From contig CAZYER010000009.1 of assembly GCA_964646525.1 (NCBI GenBank), positions 1-49,934 on the forward strand: a DNA stretch of 49,934 nt, in the 5' to 3' direction. Both the position numbers and the translations under genes were made by a program. A model generated the notes under the pieces. The model was not told the DNA's origin. It saw nothing but the letters and a program-made list of their open reading frames with translations, and ran no database searches. Origin of the DNA: GCA-002282575 sp964646525 (GTDB taxonomy: Bacteria > Pseudomonadota > Gammaproteobacteria > Thiomicrospirales > Thiomicrospiraceae). Positions 32,870 to 41,607 of the stretch are shown one piece after another (position 1 is the stretch's first letter; each line of letters begins with the position of its first letter).

Positions 32870-33537
32870 AATCAATGTTAAAACTAGTGTTGACGAGTGT
32901 TGCCTTAATGGCTGCTTCAGTAGCTCAGGCGGGTGGTGGTAGTTACCCGATTCCGCTTGAAAAAGCCAAAATCAGTGTATTAGATCAAGCTTCGCTTCAG
33001 CGTGGTGCTGACCTTTATGCGCAGTATTGTATGGGCTGCCACTCAATGAAATATTTGCGTGTTAATCGTGCGGCGCGTGATCTTGGTTGGAGTCCTGAAG
33101 AGGGCGTAGCACATTTTCAGCATATTCGTAATGGTCAGGGTAAACCAACGGATATGATTGAAACAACGCTCAATCCAGAAACAGCTAAACAAGCTTTTGG
33201 TAGTGTGCCGCCTGATTTATCACTTCAAGCGCGTTTGCGTGGTACTGATTGGCTTTATACTTTTTTAAGAAGTTATGAGCGCGCTGAAGATGGAACGATT
33301 AGCAATAAGCTCTTCCCAGGTGTTGCTATGCCGCACATTTTAGAAGGCTTGCAAAATAGCTTGCCGTCAGCAGAGTTTGATGCCGCAGTGGGTGATTTGG
33401 TCAATTTTATGGACTATGCTGCTGAACCAGCAAAACCACAACGTTTGATGATGGGTTGGTGGGTGCTAGGCTTTTTGGGCTTACTGATTGTCCTGACGTA
33501 TTTATTGAAGAAAGAGTTCTGGCGCGACGTTAAATGA
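32866..33537 (+). CDS. petC: Cytochrome c1
   Basis: Cytochrome c1 takes electrons from the Rieske protein. The 223 residues start with a signal peptide (cleaved near VAQA-GGG), bind heme c at CMGCH (55-59), have PPDLSLQARLRG and a Met-containing segment VAMPHI for the axial ligand, and end with one membrane anchor (MMGWWVLGFLGLLIVLTYLL). An earlier in-frame start at 32671 lies inside petB and is not used; 32866 forms the ATGA overlap. A strong terminator follows. Confidence 0.96.
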   Translation: MKSMLKLVLTSVALMAASVAQAGGGSYPIPLEKAKISVLDQASLQRGADLYAQYCMGCHSMKYLRVNRAARDLGWSPEEGVAHFQHIRNGQGKPTDMIETTLNPETAKQAFGSVPPDLSLQARLRGTDWLYTFLRSYERAEDGTISNKLFPGVAMPHILEGLQNSLPSAEFDAAVGDLVNFMDYAAEPAKPQRLMMGWWVLGFLGLLIVLTYLLKKEFWRDVK

Positions 33538-33582
33538 TGTCGATCGTTGTGTTTTGCTAGAGCAACTTGTATTTTTTTTGTC

Positions 33583-33612
33583 AAGGGGTGATATGATCAC
33601 CCCTTATTGTTT
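33583..33612 (+). terminator. Rho-independent terminator after petC
   Basis: AAGGGGTGAT (33583-33592) pairs perfectly with ATCACCCCTT (33596-33605) around ATG and is followed by ATTGTTTTTT. Confidence 0.92.
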
Positions 33613-33633
33613 TTTATTTGGGAGTAGCTTGGT

Positions 33634-34239
33634 ATGATGACCCTTTTTTCAGATCCGTCCGATTTTAATTCTCACCGCGTTCGTGTTGTGGTGAAAGAAA
33701 AAGACATTATGATGGACATTAAGGAGGTAGACCCTCAAGCGATGCCTGAAGATGTCTTGTTAGCCAGTCCTTATGGCACTTTGCCAGCCTTGGTTGAGCG
33801 TGACTTAAAGCTTTATGATCCGCTAGTGATGATTGAGTTTTTGGATGAGCGTTATCCTTTTCCACCGATGATGCCAGTTGATCCTCAAATTCGTGCTACT
33901 GCTCGCCAGACACTCAATTATATTCGTCGTGAATGGGAACCGAGTATTCAATTAATTACCGCGGGTGAAGATAAAAAAGGTATTGAAAAGGCGCGTAAGC
34001 TATTGAAAGAAGAGTTTATTAAACTAACGCCTGCTTTCCAGCACAAACCTTATTTTATGAGCGACGAATACACCGTTGTTGATGTTACCTTGTCGGTTAT
34101 TTTCTGGCGTTTGAATGCTCTAGGTATCGACATTCCCAAAACGCACAAGACCTTTCATGAATACGCCAAACGTATGTTCATGCGCGATGCTTTCCGTGAC
34201 AGCCTAACCGATTTAGAGTTGGAAATGGGAGACATCTAG
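33634..34239 (+). CDS. sspA: Stringent starvation protein A (GST-fold RNA polymerase-associated protein)
   Basis: SspA binds RNA polymerase and affects stationary-phase and stress expression. The 201 residues have the thioredoxin-like N-domain (MTLFSDPSDFNSHRVRVVVKEK, SPYGTLPALVERDL) and an all-helical GST C-domain. E. coli SspA has PHP at residues 84-86 as a functional surface patch; here the same place reads RYPFPPMMP, with Phe for His. GGGAG lies 9 bases upstream of the start. Copy C of the intergenic element separates it from sspB. Confidence 0.95.
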   Translation: MMTLFSDPSDFNSHRVRVVVKEKDIMMDIKEVDPQAMPEDVLLASPYGTLPALVERDLKLYDPLVMIEFLDERYPFPPMMPVDPQIRATARQTLNYIRREWEPSIQLITAGEDKKGIEKARKLLKEEFIKLTPAFQHKPYFMSDEYTVVDVTLSVIFWRLNALGIDIPKTHKTFHEYAKRMFMRDAFRDSLTDLELEMGDI

Positions 34240-34240
34240 A

Positions 34241-34350
34241 CATTCTGAAAGCCAAGGCTTTCGCCTTATTTTCAGAAGTCTGTTTGTTTTTGGCTGGTGG
34301 AAGGGAATGTTAAACAACAAATTTTTTTGTAGAGTCCCCTTCCCCCACAC
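34241..34350 (+). repeat. Dispersed intergenic element, copy C (between sspA and sspB)
   Basis: Hairpin 1 is TTCTGAAA (34243-34250) with TTTCAGAA (34270-34277), enclosing a second possible stem GAAAGCC/GGCTTTC. A GTCTGTTTGTTTTTGG linker leads to hairpin 2: TGGTGGAAGGG (34295-34305) with CCCTTCCCCCA (34337-34347) around 31 bases. The linker is closest to copy A (GTCTG, T-run, TGGTGG), hairpin 1 to copy B. Confidence 0.7.
34243..34290 (+). terminator. Possible terminator after sspA (hairpin 1 of repeat copy C)
   Basis: The 8 bp stem 3 bases after the sspA stop is followed by a T-rich run (34281-34291). If active it would separate sspA from sspB, usually cotranscribed. Confidence 0.45.
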
Positions 34351-34408
34351 TTTAGTGCTGCGTAAGCAGAAACCCCCAACCCTAACCATTTATTAGGAGT
34401 TTTATATC

Positions 34409-34831
34409 GTGATGCGTGACCAGAAGCCTTACTTAGTTAGGGCTTTTTATGACTGGATTGTTGATAGTGGTTGTACGCCTTATTTACAAATACAGATCAA
34501 TTATCCTGGAGTGGTAGCCCCCGATGGTTTTGATGATGAAGGCGTGTTGGTGCTGAATATTTCAGGTCAAGCAACGAATCGTTTGCAGTTAGGTGATCAA
34601 AGCATTGATTTTGAAGCGCGTTTTCGTGGTAAAGCCATGTTGGTTCATGTGCCTATGCCTGCAGTCTTGGCTATTTTTGCCAAAGAGAATGCGCAGGGTA
34701 TGGGTTTCCCGCCGCCTGATTTAGAACAGGCATTGCAACAAGCAAGTGACGCTCAAGCGCAACCTAAAGCGGCTTCAAGCACAGCAGAAAAGCCCAAACG
34801 TGATCGCAGCCATTTAAAAGTGGTCAAGTAA
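34409..34831 (+). CDS. sspB: ClpXP protease adaptor SspB
   Basis: SspB tethers ssrA-tagged proteins to ClpXP. The 140 residues contain the dimeric substrate-binding domain (YLVRAFYDWIVDSGCTPYLQI, VLVLNISGQATNRLQLGD, FRGKAMLVHVPMPAVLAIFAKENAQGM in parts), an Ala/Gln/Lys-rich linker (about 108-130) and the ClpX-binding tail SHLKVVK, like the LRVVK end of E. coli SspB. Both GTG at 34409 (AGGAG 9 bases upstream) and ATG at 34412 are plausible starts. Confidence 0.95.
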   Translation: MMRDQKPYLVRAFYDWIVDSGCTPYLQIQINYPGVVAPDGFDDEGVLVLNISGQATNRLQLGDQSIDFEARFRGKAMLVHVPMPAVLAIFAKENAQGMGFPPPDLEQALQQASDAQAQPKAASSTAEKPKRDRSHLKVVK

Positions 34832-34840
34832 TTGAGCGTC

Positions 34841-36235
34841 ATGGCTAAAAAGTCGGATAAAGCCACCTTTTATTGTACTGAGTGTGGAACAGAGCACAGT
34901 CGATGGGCTGGGCAATGTTCTGCATGTGGTACCTGGAATAGCATTAAAGAGTGGACAGCACCCAAGGTGTCGGCTAATAGCCATGCTGGTGCTAAAGGGG
35001 CGGCTGGCTATGCTGGTATCCGCTCGTCGGTTATTAAGTTGTCTGACGTTTCTTTAGCCGAAGCACCTCGTTGGCACACGGGTTTACATGAGTTCGATCG
35101 TGTGCTCGGTGGGGGGTTAGTGCCAGGTTCGGTGGTGCTGATTGGTGGTGATCCAGGCATCGGTAAGTCGTCTATCTTATTGCAGGTGCAGACTTTTCTG
35201 GCACAACAGCAACTCTCAACACTCTATATTTCGGGTGAGGAGTCGTTACAACAGATCGCCTTGCGTGCGCATCGTATGCAGTTACCAGCGGATAATTTGT
35301 CTTTGTTGGCGGAAACCGATATGGACAGCATTTTAGCGGTGGCAACGCAGACCCAGCCGCAAGTGATGGTTATTGACTCAATTCAAACCATGCAAATGGA
35401 TAGCATCAGCTCAGCCGCTGGCAGTGTGGTACAGGTGCGTGAAACCGCAGCGGTACTGACGCGTTATGCCAAACAAACGGGTACGGCAGTTTTTTTAGTC
35501 GGTCATGTTACCAAGAGTGGTGAAGTTGCGGGTCCTCGTGTACTTGAGCATATTGTCGATGCGGTTATTTTTATTGAAGGACAAGACAGTCGCTATCGCT
35601 TAATGCGCGCGCTGAAAAATCGTTTTGGTGCGGTCAATGAAATTGGTTTTTTTGCCATGACCGATAAAGGCATGAAGGAGGTTAAAAACCCCTCAGCGAT
35701 ATTCTTAAACCGAGATAAGCAGGGCGCTACTCCTGGTGCTGTGGTGCTTGGGTTATGGGAAGGGACGCGTCCCTTACTGGTCGAGTTGCAAGCCTTGGTT
35801 GATCATAATGCGTTTGGTGCACCCAGAAGGGTAGCCGTAGGCTTAGACGGTAATCGGCTTACGCTCTTGTTGGCGGTGCTCAATCGTCATGGTGGTGTAC
35901 AAGCAGGCGATCAGGATGTTTACGTCAATGTCGTCGGCGGTGTTAAGGTCACAGAAACGAGTGCTGATTTGCCCTTGTTGTTAGCGATAGTGTCTAGTTT
36001 GCGTAATAAGGCGGTTTCTCCCGACTTGTTAGCTTTTGGTGAAGTGGGTTTGTCAGGTGAGATTCGTCCAGTGCAGAATGGTCAAGAGCGGTTACAAGAA
36101 GCGGTTAAACATGGTTTTAGCAAGGCCATTGTGCCGCAAGGCAATGTCCCTAAAACGCCGATCAATGGTTTGGAAGTGGTTGGTGTTGCTAGTGTAGAAG
36201 CGGCTTTGAGTGCTTTGTTAACGCTATCGTCATGA
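34841..36235 (+). CDS. radA: DNA repair protein RadA
   Basis: RadA is a RecA-like branch-migration ATPase that processes recombination intermediates. The 464 residues show a C4 zinc finger (CTECG at 12-16, CSACG at 26-30), Walker A GDPGIGKSS (103-111), the RadA-specific KNRFG motif in RALKNRFGAVNE, and a C-terminal Lon-protease-like domain without the protease dyad. A TTG at 34832 is an alternative start; MAKKSDKATFYC fits the family better. It follows sspB with 9 bases between. Confidence 0.96.
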   Translation: MAKKSDKATFYCTECGTEHSRWAGQCSACGTWNSIKEWTAPKVSANSHAGAKGAAGYAGIRSSVIKLSDVSLAEAPRWHTGLHEFDRVLGGGLVPGSVVLIGGDPGIGKSSILLQVQTFLAQQQLSTLYISGEESLQQIALRAHRMQLPADNLSLLAETDMDSILAVATQTQPQVMVIDSIQTMQMDSISSAAGSVVQVRETAAVLTRYAKQTGTAVFLVGHVTKSGEVAGPRVLEHIVDAVIFIEGQDSRYRLMRALKNRFGAVNEIGFFAMTDKGMKEVKNPSAIFLNRDKQGATPGAVVLGLWEGTRPLLVELQALVDHNAFGAPRRVAVGLDGNRLTLLLAVLNRHGGVQAGDQDVYVNVVGGVKVTETSADLPLLLAIVSSLRNKAVSPDLLAFGEVGLSGEIRPVQNGQERLQEAVKHGFSKAIVPQGNVPKTPINGLEVVGVASVEAALSALLTLSS

Positions 36236-36290
36236 TGATGAATTGATTTCTCTGTTAAAATAAGCGAAAAATTGAAAGGATTAAAACAGA

Positions 36291-37703
36291 ATGATGCCTG
36301 CAGAACGCGGTGTTTTTATTAAAACCTATGGTTGTCAGATGAATGAATATGATTCTGACAAAATGCTCAAACTGCTTGAAAAAACACATAACTACAAACT
36401 CGTAGAAGATCCAGAACAGGCAGATTTGGTCATATTGAATACCTGCTCGGTACGTGAAAAAGCACAAGAAAAAGTATTCGATGCTTTGGGTGTTTGGCGT
36501 GGCTGGAAAGCGCGTAAACTAGGGCGTGTGATTGGTGTTGGTGGTTGTGTTGCTTCACAAGAAGGTGAGGCAATTCGTGCGCGTGCGCCTTATGTCGATA
36601 TGATTTTTGGTCCGCAAACCCTGCACCGCTTACCTGCGATGCTCGATGAAGCCATGCAACTTTCAGGTGAAGGTAAAAAACCAGCTGTTATTGACATTAG
36701 TTTCCCTGAAATCGAGAAATTTGATAACTTGCCGACCCCAGAAGCCAATGGTGTGAGTGCGTTTGTGTCGGTCATGGAAGGCTGCTCTAAATATTGTACT
36801 TTCTGCGTCGTGCCTTATACGCGTGGTGAAGAGTTTAGTCGCCCTTTTGATGATGTGATTGCAGAAGTGACGCGTTTAGCCGAGCAGGGTGTGCGTGAAA
36901 TTAATTTATTAGGACAGAACGTTAATGCTTACCGTGGTGAAATGGTCGACGGAAGTATGGCTGATTTGGCCTTATTGTTGCATGCGATTTCACGCATCGA
37001 AGGTATTGGTCGTTTACGTTACACTACTTCGCATCCGATGGAGATGACGCAGTCTCTGATCGACGCCTATGCACAAATTCCTCAATTAGTCAGTCATTTA
37101 CATCTGCCCATTCAGTCAGGTTCGGATCGTATCTTGGCGCTGATGAAGCGGGGTCACATGGCGATTGAGTACAAAGCGATTATTCGTAAAATTCGTGCGA
37201 TTCGTCCTAACTTGTCTTTATCGGGTGATTTTATTGTCGGTTTTCCTGGTGAAACAGATAAGGATTTTGAAGACACGATGAATCTGATTGCGGATTTAAC
37301 CTATGATCGTTCGTTCAGTTTCATTTACAGCCCACGTCCAGGAACTCCTGCGGCATTCCTTCCAGATGATGTTCCGATGGATACTAAAAAAGAACGCTTA
37401 CAACGATTGCAAGATCGGCTAAATCGGCTAACGATGGATGTTTCAGAGTCGATGTTAGGTACGGTTCAGCGGGTATTGATTGAGCGACCAGCGCGTAAGA
37501 ACCCGAAAGAAATGGCTGGTCGAACTGAAAATAATCGTGTCGTTAATTTTGAAGCCAGTTCGGATTTACTAGGGCAATTTGTTGATGTGCGTATCACCGA
37601 AGCTTTACCCAATTCTTTGCGCGGTGAGTTAGTGGCTACTCCTGAAGCTGAATTCTATGCTGGTCGTCCACGTCAAAAATTCTTTCAGATTTACGCGCTA
37701 TGA
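36291..37703 (+). CDS. miaB: tRNA-2-methylthio-N6-isopentenyladenosine37 synthase MiaB
   Basis: MiaB is a radical-SAM methylthiotransferase that modifies A37 of tRNAs reading UNN codons. The 470 residues (E. coli 474) carry the auxiliary cluster ligands Cys15, Cys52 and Cys86 in the UPF0004 domain, the radical-SAM CxxxCxxC at Cys165, Cys169, Cys172 (CSKYCTFC), and a C-terminal TRAM domain from about 385. AAGGA precedes the start; ATG at 36294 is an equal alternative. phoH follows with a 4-base overlap. Confidence 0.98.
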   Translation: MMPAERGVFIKTYGCQMNEYDSDKMLKLLEKTHNYKLVEDPEQADLVILNTCSVREKAQEKVFDALGVWRGWKARKLGRVIGVGGCVASQEGEAIRARAPYVDMIFGPQTLHRLPAMLDEAMQLSGEGKKPAVIDISFPEIEKFDNLPTPEANGVSAFVSVMEGCSKYCTFCVVPYTRGEEFSRPFDDVIAEVTRLAEQGVREINLLGQNVNAYRGEMVDGSMADLALLLHAISRIEGIGRLRYTTSHPMEMTQSLIDAYAQIPQLVSHLHLPIQSGSDRILALMKRGHMAIEYKAIIRKIRAIRPNLSLSGDFIVGFPGETDKDFEDTMNLIADLTYDRSFSFIYSPRPGTPAAFLPDDVPMDTKKERLQRLQDRLNRLTMDVSESMLGTVQRVLIERPARKNPKEMAGRTENNRVVNFEASSDLLGQFVDVRITEALPNSLRGELVATPEAEFYAGRPRQKFFQIYAL

Positions 37704-38710
37704 GTGAGTCTTCAACCATTCGTTTTAGCTTGCATCCGCAAGATAATGAAGCTTTGCAAAATTTATGTGGCTGGCACGAAGAGCATTTAGCGCAAATTGA
37801 AACGCGTTTAGGTGTTTCCATTAATCATCTTGGTTTTGATTTTCAAGTTAGTGGTGAGGCGAGTTTATTAGTGCCGACTCAGCAACTGTTGATTAATCTG
37901 TATCAGCAATCTTTCAAGGGATTAATGGATACGGAACAGGTGCATTTACAGCTAACGGCTATGGCCAGTTTGCCGCCTTTACCCACCATCGAAGCGGTCA
38001 GTGAGACAGCACCTCAAGCAGTCACGGAAAGCGGTTATGCGGTATTGCGCCCTCACCGCAAACTGGTCAGAGCCAGAACAGCGAATCAACATACTTATAT
38101 CCGCAATATGCATCAGTTTGATGTCAATTTTGGTATCGGTCCAGCTGGTACAGGCAAAACCTATATGGCGGTAGCGCGTGCGGTTGAGTTGTTAGAAAAT
38201 GAGCAAGTGCGTCGTTTGATTCTCACTCGTCCTGCGGTCGAAGCAGGTGAAAAGCTGGGTTTTTTACCAGGTGATTTAGCACAAAAGGTCGATCCTTATT
38301 TGCGTCCTTTATATGATGCACTTTATGAATTATTAGGCTTTGAGAAAGTCGAACGCTTAATGGAGCGTCACGTCATTGAGGTTGCTCCTTTGGCCTTTAT
38401 GCGTGGGCGCACTCTGAATGAAAGTTGCATTATTCTCGATGAAGCACAAAATACCACCAGTGAACAAATGAAGATGTTCTTAACGCGTGTCGGTTTTGGT
38501 TCTAAAGTGATTGTGACTGGCGATATGACACAAATTGACTTGCCCAATAAAGTGGGTTCTGGTTTGCGTCAAGCCAGTGAAATTCTGCAAGGGGTGGAAG
38601 GTATCGGTTTTACTTTCTTTACCTCTAAGGACGTGGTTCGTCATCCATTAGTACAAAGGGTTATTGAAGCTTATGAGCGCTTTGAAACAACAACAGGCAC
38701 AGCGTCTTAA
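37700..38710 (+). CDS. ybeZ: PhoH-like ATPase (YbeZ)
   Basis: A 336-residue P-loop ATPase with Walker A GPAGTGKT (147-154) and Walker B IILDEAQNT. The N-terminal region (about 40-90) resembles an RNA-binding KH-like domain. In E. coli YbeZ works with YbeY in rRNA and RNA metabolism, in keeping with the adjacent gene. It overlaps miaB by 4 bases (ATGA) and ybeY by 38. Confidence 0.95.
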   Translation: MSESSTIRFSLHPQDNEALQNLCGWHEEHLAQIETRLGVSINHLGFDFQVSGEASLLVPTQQLLINLYQQSFKGLMDTEQVHLQLTAMASLPPLPTIEAVSETAPQAVTESGYAVLRPHRKLVRARTANQHTYIRNMHQFDVNFGIGPAGTGKTYMAVARAVELLENEQVRRLILTRPAVEAGEKLGFLPGDLAQKVDPYLRPLYDALYELLGFEKVERLMERHVIEVAPLAFMRGRTLNESCIILDEAQNTTSEQMKMFLTRVGFGSKVIVTGDMTQIDLPNKVGSGLRQASEILQGVEGIGFTFFTSKDVVRHPLVQRVIEAYERFETTTGTAS

Positions 38711-39194
38711 GCAACGTCGCCTGCGACAAGCACAACGTCTTTCTGTAGCCATTGATTGGCAAACCGCATCGTTGAAAGGATTAATGACGCCTTTAGCGAT
38801 GAAAGCAGTCCGCCTTGCTTGGTTAGGAGCGGGTAAGGCGACTGTGAATCTTGCCTTGGTCGATTTGTTAACGAGTCAAACACTCAATAATGAATGGCGT
38901 GGTAAAGATAAGCCAACCAATATTCTCTCTTTTCCTTTTGAGCTGCCCGAAGGTTGGGAGGATCGTCAGCAGTTGCTGGGTGATTTAGTGATTTGTGTTC
39001 CAGTGGTGCAGCAAGAGGCGGAGCAACAGGGTAAAGTTTTGGCTGAGCACATGGCGCATTTGTTGGTGCATGGTTTACTCCATTTGCAAGGTTATGATCA
39101 TGAAAATGAGGACGATGCTGAGCAAATGGAAGCCTTAGAAACAGCGTTATTAGCGCAGTTAGGTATTCACGATCCTTACACGATAACGGAATAG
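38673..39194 (+). CDS. ybeY: Endoribonuclease / 16S rRNA maturation factor YbeY
   Basis: YbeY is a zinc metalloprotein needed for 16S rRNA 3'-end maturation and ribosome quality control. The 173 residues contain the zinc motif HGLLHLQGYDH (His133, His137, His143) and the substrate loop RGKDKPTNILSFPFE. A TTG at 38664 is the only earlier start; ATG 38673 is preferred. The N-terminus is about 25 residues longer than usual (Gln/Arg-rich, KQQQAQRLKQRRLRQAQ), and may instead be part of the phoH overlap with a later start not marked by ATG. Confidence 0.93.
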   Translation: MSALKQQQAQRLKQRRLRQAQRLSVAIDWQTASLKGLMTPLAMKAVRLAWLGAGKATVNLALVDLLTSQTLNNEWRGKDKPTNILSFPFELPEGWEDRQQLLGDLVICVPVVQQEAEQQGKVLAEHMAHLLVHGLLHLQGYDHENEDDAEQMEALETALLAQLGIHDPYTITE

Positions 39195-39205
39195 GAAAAG
39201 TTAAC

Positions 39206-40060
39206 ATGAGTGGTGATGGCACTAGGTCGGGTTCTTGGTTAGACAGTTTGAAGCACTGGTTCGATCAAGAACCCAAAGACCGTGATGACTTGTTGGATGA
39301 GATTAAAGATGCTTTTAATCGACAAATTATTGATGTCGATGCATGGCGTATGTTGCAAGGGGTTCTGTCCTTATCGGGCATGAGGGTGCGCGATGTGATG
39401 GTGCCACGTGCACAAATGGTCATGCTCAGCGCAGGTGATTCGCTTGCTGATACGCTGAAAGTGATTCTTGAAACGCAACATTCGCGCTATCCCGTGACAG
39501 GCGATGATAAAGAGTCGCTCGTTGGCTTGCTGATGACTAAAGATCTGTTGATTGCCTATATGCGCGATCAAGTGGGTAAGTTAGAAAATTTATCATCCCT
39601 TTATCGTCCCGTTTTTTATGTACCTGAAGGCAAGCGTGCCACTGAATTATTGCGCGAGTTTCAAAGTCGACGTTTGCATATGGCATTGGTGGTTGATGAG
39701 TATGGAAGCATTACGGGTTTGGTAACCATCGAAGACATTATTGAAGCCATTGTCGGTGAAATTGATGATGAATATGACGAAGCGGATGTGCATATTCTAC
39801 AGATGAATGCCAATACCTTTACCGTGAAAGCCGTTTCGAGTGTTGAAGAAGTGAATCGTTTTTTCGATGTTGAGTTAGATACGGAAGTAGCCGATACCAT
39901 TGGTGGACTACTGGTGGCTCGATTTGGACGAGTGCCACAAACGGGTGAAAGCATGGCTTTGGGTGGCTTGCTGTTCAAAGTTATTCGTGCCGATCGTCGC
40001 CGTGTGCATTTGTTCAAAGTTAGCCCGTTAGACGAAGAAACGCTCGGTCATGGAGAATAA
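39206..40060 (+). CDS. corC: CorC/YbeX-type CBS-pair protein
   Basis: A 284-residue cytoplasmic protein with two CBS domains (about 62-125 and 130-190; RDVMVPRAQMVML, HSRYPVTGDD, VVDEYGSITGLVTIEDIIEAIVG in parts) and a C-terminal CorC_HlyC domain. It lacks the DUF21 membrane domain of CorB-type Mg exporters. E. coli YbeX is linked to Mg/Co efflux and ribosome metabolism. It lies between ybeY and lnt as in most gammaproteobacteria and overlaps lnt by 11 bases. Confidence 0.95.
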   Translation: MSGDGTRSGSWLDSLKHWFDQEPKDRDDLLDEIKDAFNRQIIDVDAWRMLQGVLSLSGMRVRDVMVPRAQMVMLSAGDSLADTLKVILETQHSRYPVTGDDKESLVGLLMTKDLLIAYMRDQVGKLENLSSLYRPVFYVPEGKRATELLREFQSRRLHMALVVDEYGSITGLVTIEDIIEAIVGEIDDEYDEADVHILQMNANTFTVKAVSSVEEVNRFFDVELDTEVADTIGGLLVARFGRVPQTGESMALGGLLFKVIRADRRRVHLFKVSPLDEETLGHGE

Positions 40061-41600
40061 CGTCATTGCCCAATGGGCAGAAAAGCTGGGTTGGTCAACT
40101 TATGGGTTAAGACTGTTGCTTGCCTTAGTCATAGGCTCGGTTGCCGTGTTAGGCTTCTCGCCCTACGACTTTCCTTTAGCGACCTTAATGGCTCTGGTGG
40201 CGCTTTGGTCACTCTGGTCAACGGCAACTAACTGGCGTCAGGGAGCGGCAGAGGGCATGGCGTTTGGTGTTGGCTTCTTTGGTTATGGTGTAAGTTGGTT
40301 GGGCATCAGTTTAGCTATTTATGGCGGATTTCCCTTTGGTGTTACTTGGTTAGTGGTGTTGCTATTTGTGTTGCTATTGTCGCTTTTTATGGCGATGGTG
40401 GGAGCACTCGCCGTTTGGTCACGAAACGATTTTCCTAAAGCCTTGTGGGCATTGTTACTCTTGCCGAGCTTTTGGGTAGGTGCTGAATGGCTACGTGTGA
40501 TGATTTGGGATGGCTTTCCTTGGTTGCTGGTCGGTTATTCTCACACAGACACTTGGTTGGCTGGCTGGGCGCCACTGGGGGGAACGCTAGCGGTGAGTTT
40601 TGCCGTCAGTGTTTCGGCAGGTTTGTTATGGTTGTTATTGCGATCAGTGCAATGGTTTCCTGTCGCTTTAGCCTTTGGCTTATTTTGGAGTTTTTCAGGT
40701 TATTTATCGGGTTTGAGCTGGGTTGAAGCTAAGGGCGAAGCAACGCCGGTTGCCTTAGTGCATGGTCAGGTTTCAGAAACCATTAAGTGGAACCCTGATG
40801 CACTAACGCCCATTATGCGTGCTTATCAGCAAGCAAGTGAGCCTTTTTTGGGTACAGCAAAAGTGATTGTTTGGCCAGAAACAGCGATTCCGACTTTTCT
40901 AGATAGCGTGATGCCCGCATTGGGTGAGTTCAGTCAAACTGCCGAGTCGAGTGGTACGCAGATCGTAACAGGGGTCGCTTTACGTGAGGACACCATTCAT
41001 GGACGTCAATACTTCAATAGTATCGCCGCCTTAGATGGCAGTTTGCGCTATGACAAACAACATTTGGTGCCTTTTAGTGAGTATTATCCCGGTTTTGCGG
41101 TGTTATCGGCACTCGCCAAACTCATCAATATGCCCATGTCTCAGTTTTCGGCGGGCGAATTGCCCAAAGTTCAGCCCTTGGCTGAACAACAGGTGGGGTT
41201 GGCTGTGTGCTATGAGGCGGATTTTGGCTTAGAAATGGCCATTGTCACACCGACAACGGATTGGTGGTTGGTGGTTAGTGATGATGGTTGGTTCCATCCC
41301 AGCGCAATGGCAGGGCAGCATTGGCAAATGACACGATTGCGTGCACGTGAGTTGGGGCGAGAAATTGTACGTGTAACCAATCAAGGCTATTCAGGTGTTG
41401 CACGCGTCAATGGTGAAGGTAATGCAGCGGCGACACCGAAAGATGCTTTGACTGGTCATTTAGTTTCTGTACAAGCTTATAGTGGTGAGACACCTTATGT
41501 GCGTTATCGCGATATGCCTTTGTTGATGCTGTTGTCGTTCAGTATTGCCATGGTATTTATGCGCTGGAGACGAAGCAAACGTGTGCAGCATAGAGATTAG
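40050..41600 (+). CDS. lnt: Apolipoprotein N-acyltransferase
   Basis: Lnt adds the third acyl chain to lipoproteins at the outer face of the inner membrane. The 516 residues have about six to eight helices in the first 225 residues, then a nitrilase-like domain with the catalytic triad Glu277 (IVWPETAIP), Lys336 (YDKQHLVPFSEYYP) and Cys387 (AVCYEADFG), and a last helix near 500. All catalytic residues are present and length matches E. coli (512). Confidence 0.97.
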   Translation: MENNVIAQWAEKLGWSTYGLRLLLALVIGSVAVLGFSPYDFPLATLMALVALWSLWSTATNWRQGAAEGMAFGVGFFGYGVSWLGISLAIYGGFPFGVTWLVVLLFVLLLSLFMAMVGALAVWSRNDFPKALWALLLLPSFWVGAEWLRVMIWDGFPWLLVGYSHTDTWLAGWAPLGGTLAVSFAVSVSAGLLWLLLRSVQWFPVALAFGLFWSFSGYLSGLSWVEAKGEATPVALVHGQVSETIKWNPDALTPIMRAYQQASEPFLGTAKVIVWPETAIPTFLDSVMPALGEFSQTAESSGTQIVTGVALREDTIHGRQYFNSIAALDGSLRYDKQHLVPFSEYYPGFAVLSALAKLINMPMSQFSAGELPKVQPLAEQQVGLAVCYEADFGLEMAIVTPTTDWWLVVSDDGWFHPSAMAGQHWQMTRLRARELGREIVRVTNQGYSGVARVNGEGNAAATPKDALTGHLVSVQAYSGETPYVRYRDMPLLMLLSFSIAMVFMRWRRSKRVQHRD

Positions 41601-41607
41601 TTTATTG

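Noticed and set aside
33578..33607. TTGTCA with a CCTTAT -10 overlapping the petC terminator as an sspA promoter
   Set aside because: The -10 match is 3 of 6 and the spacer is the terminator stem itself; the terminator explains the sequence better.
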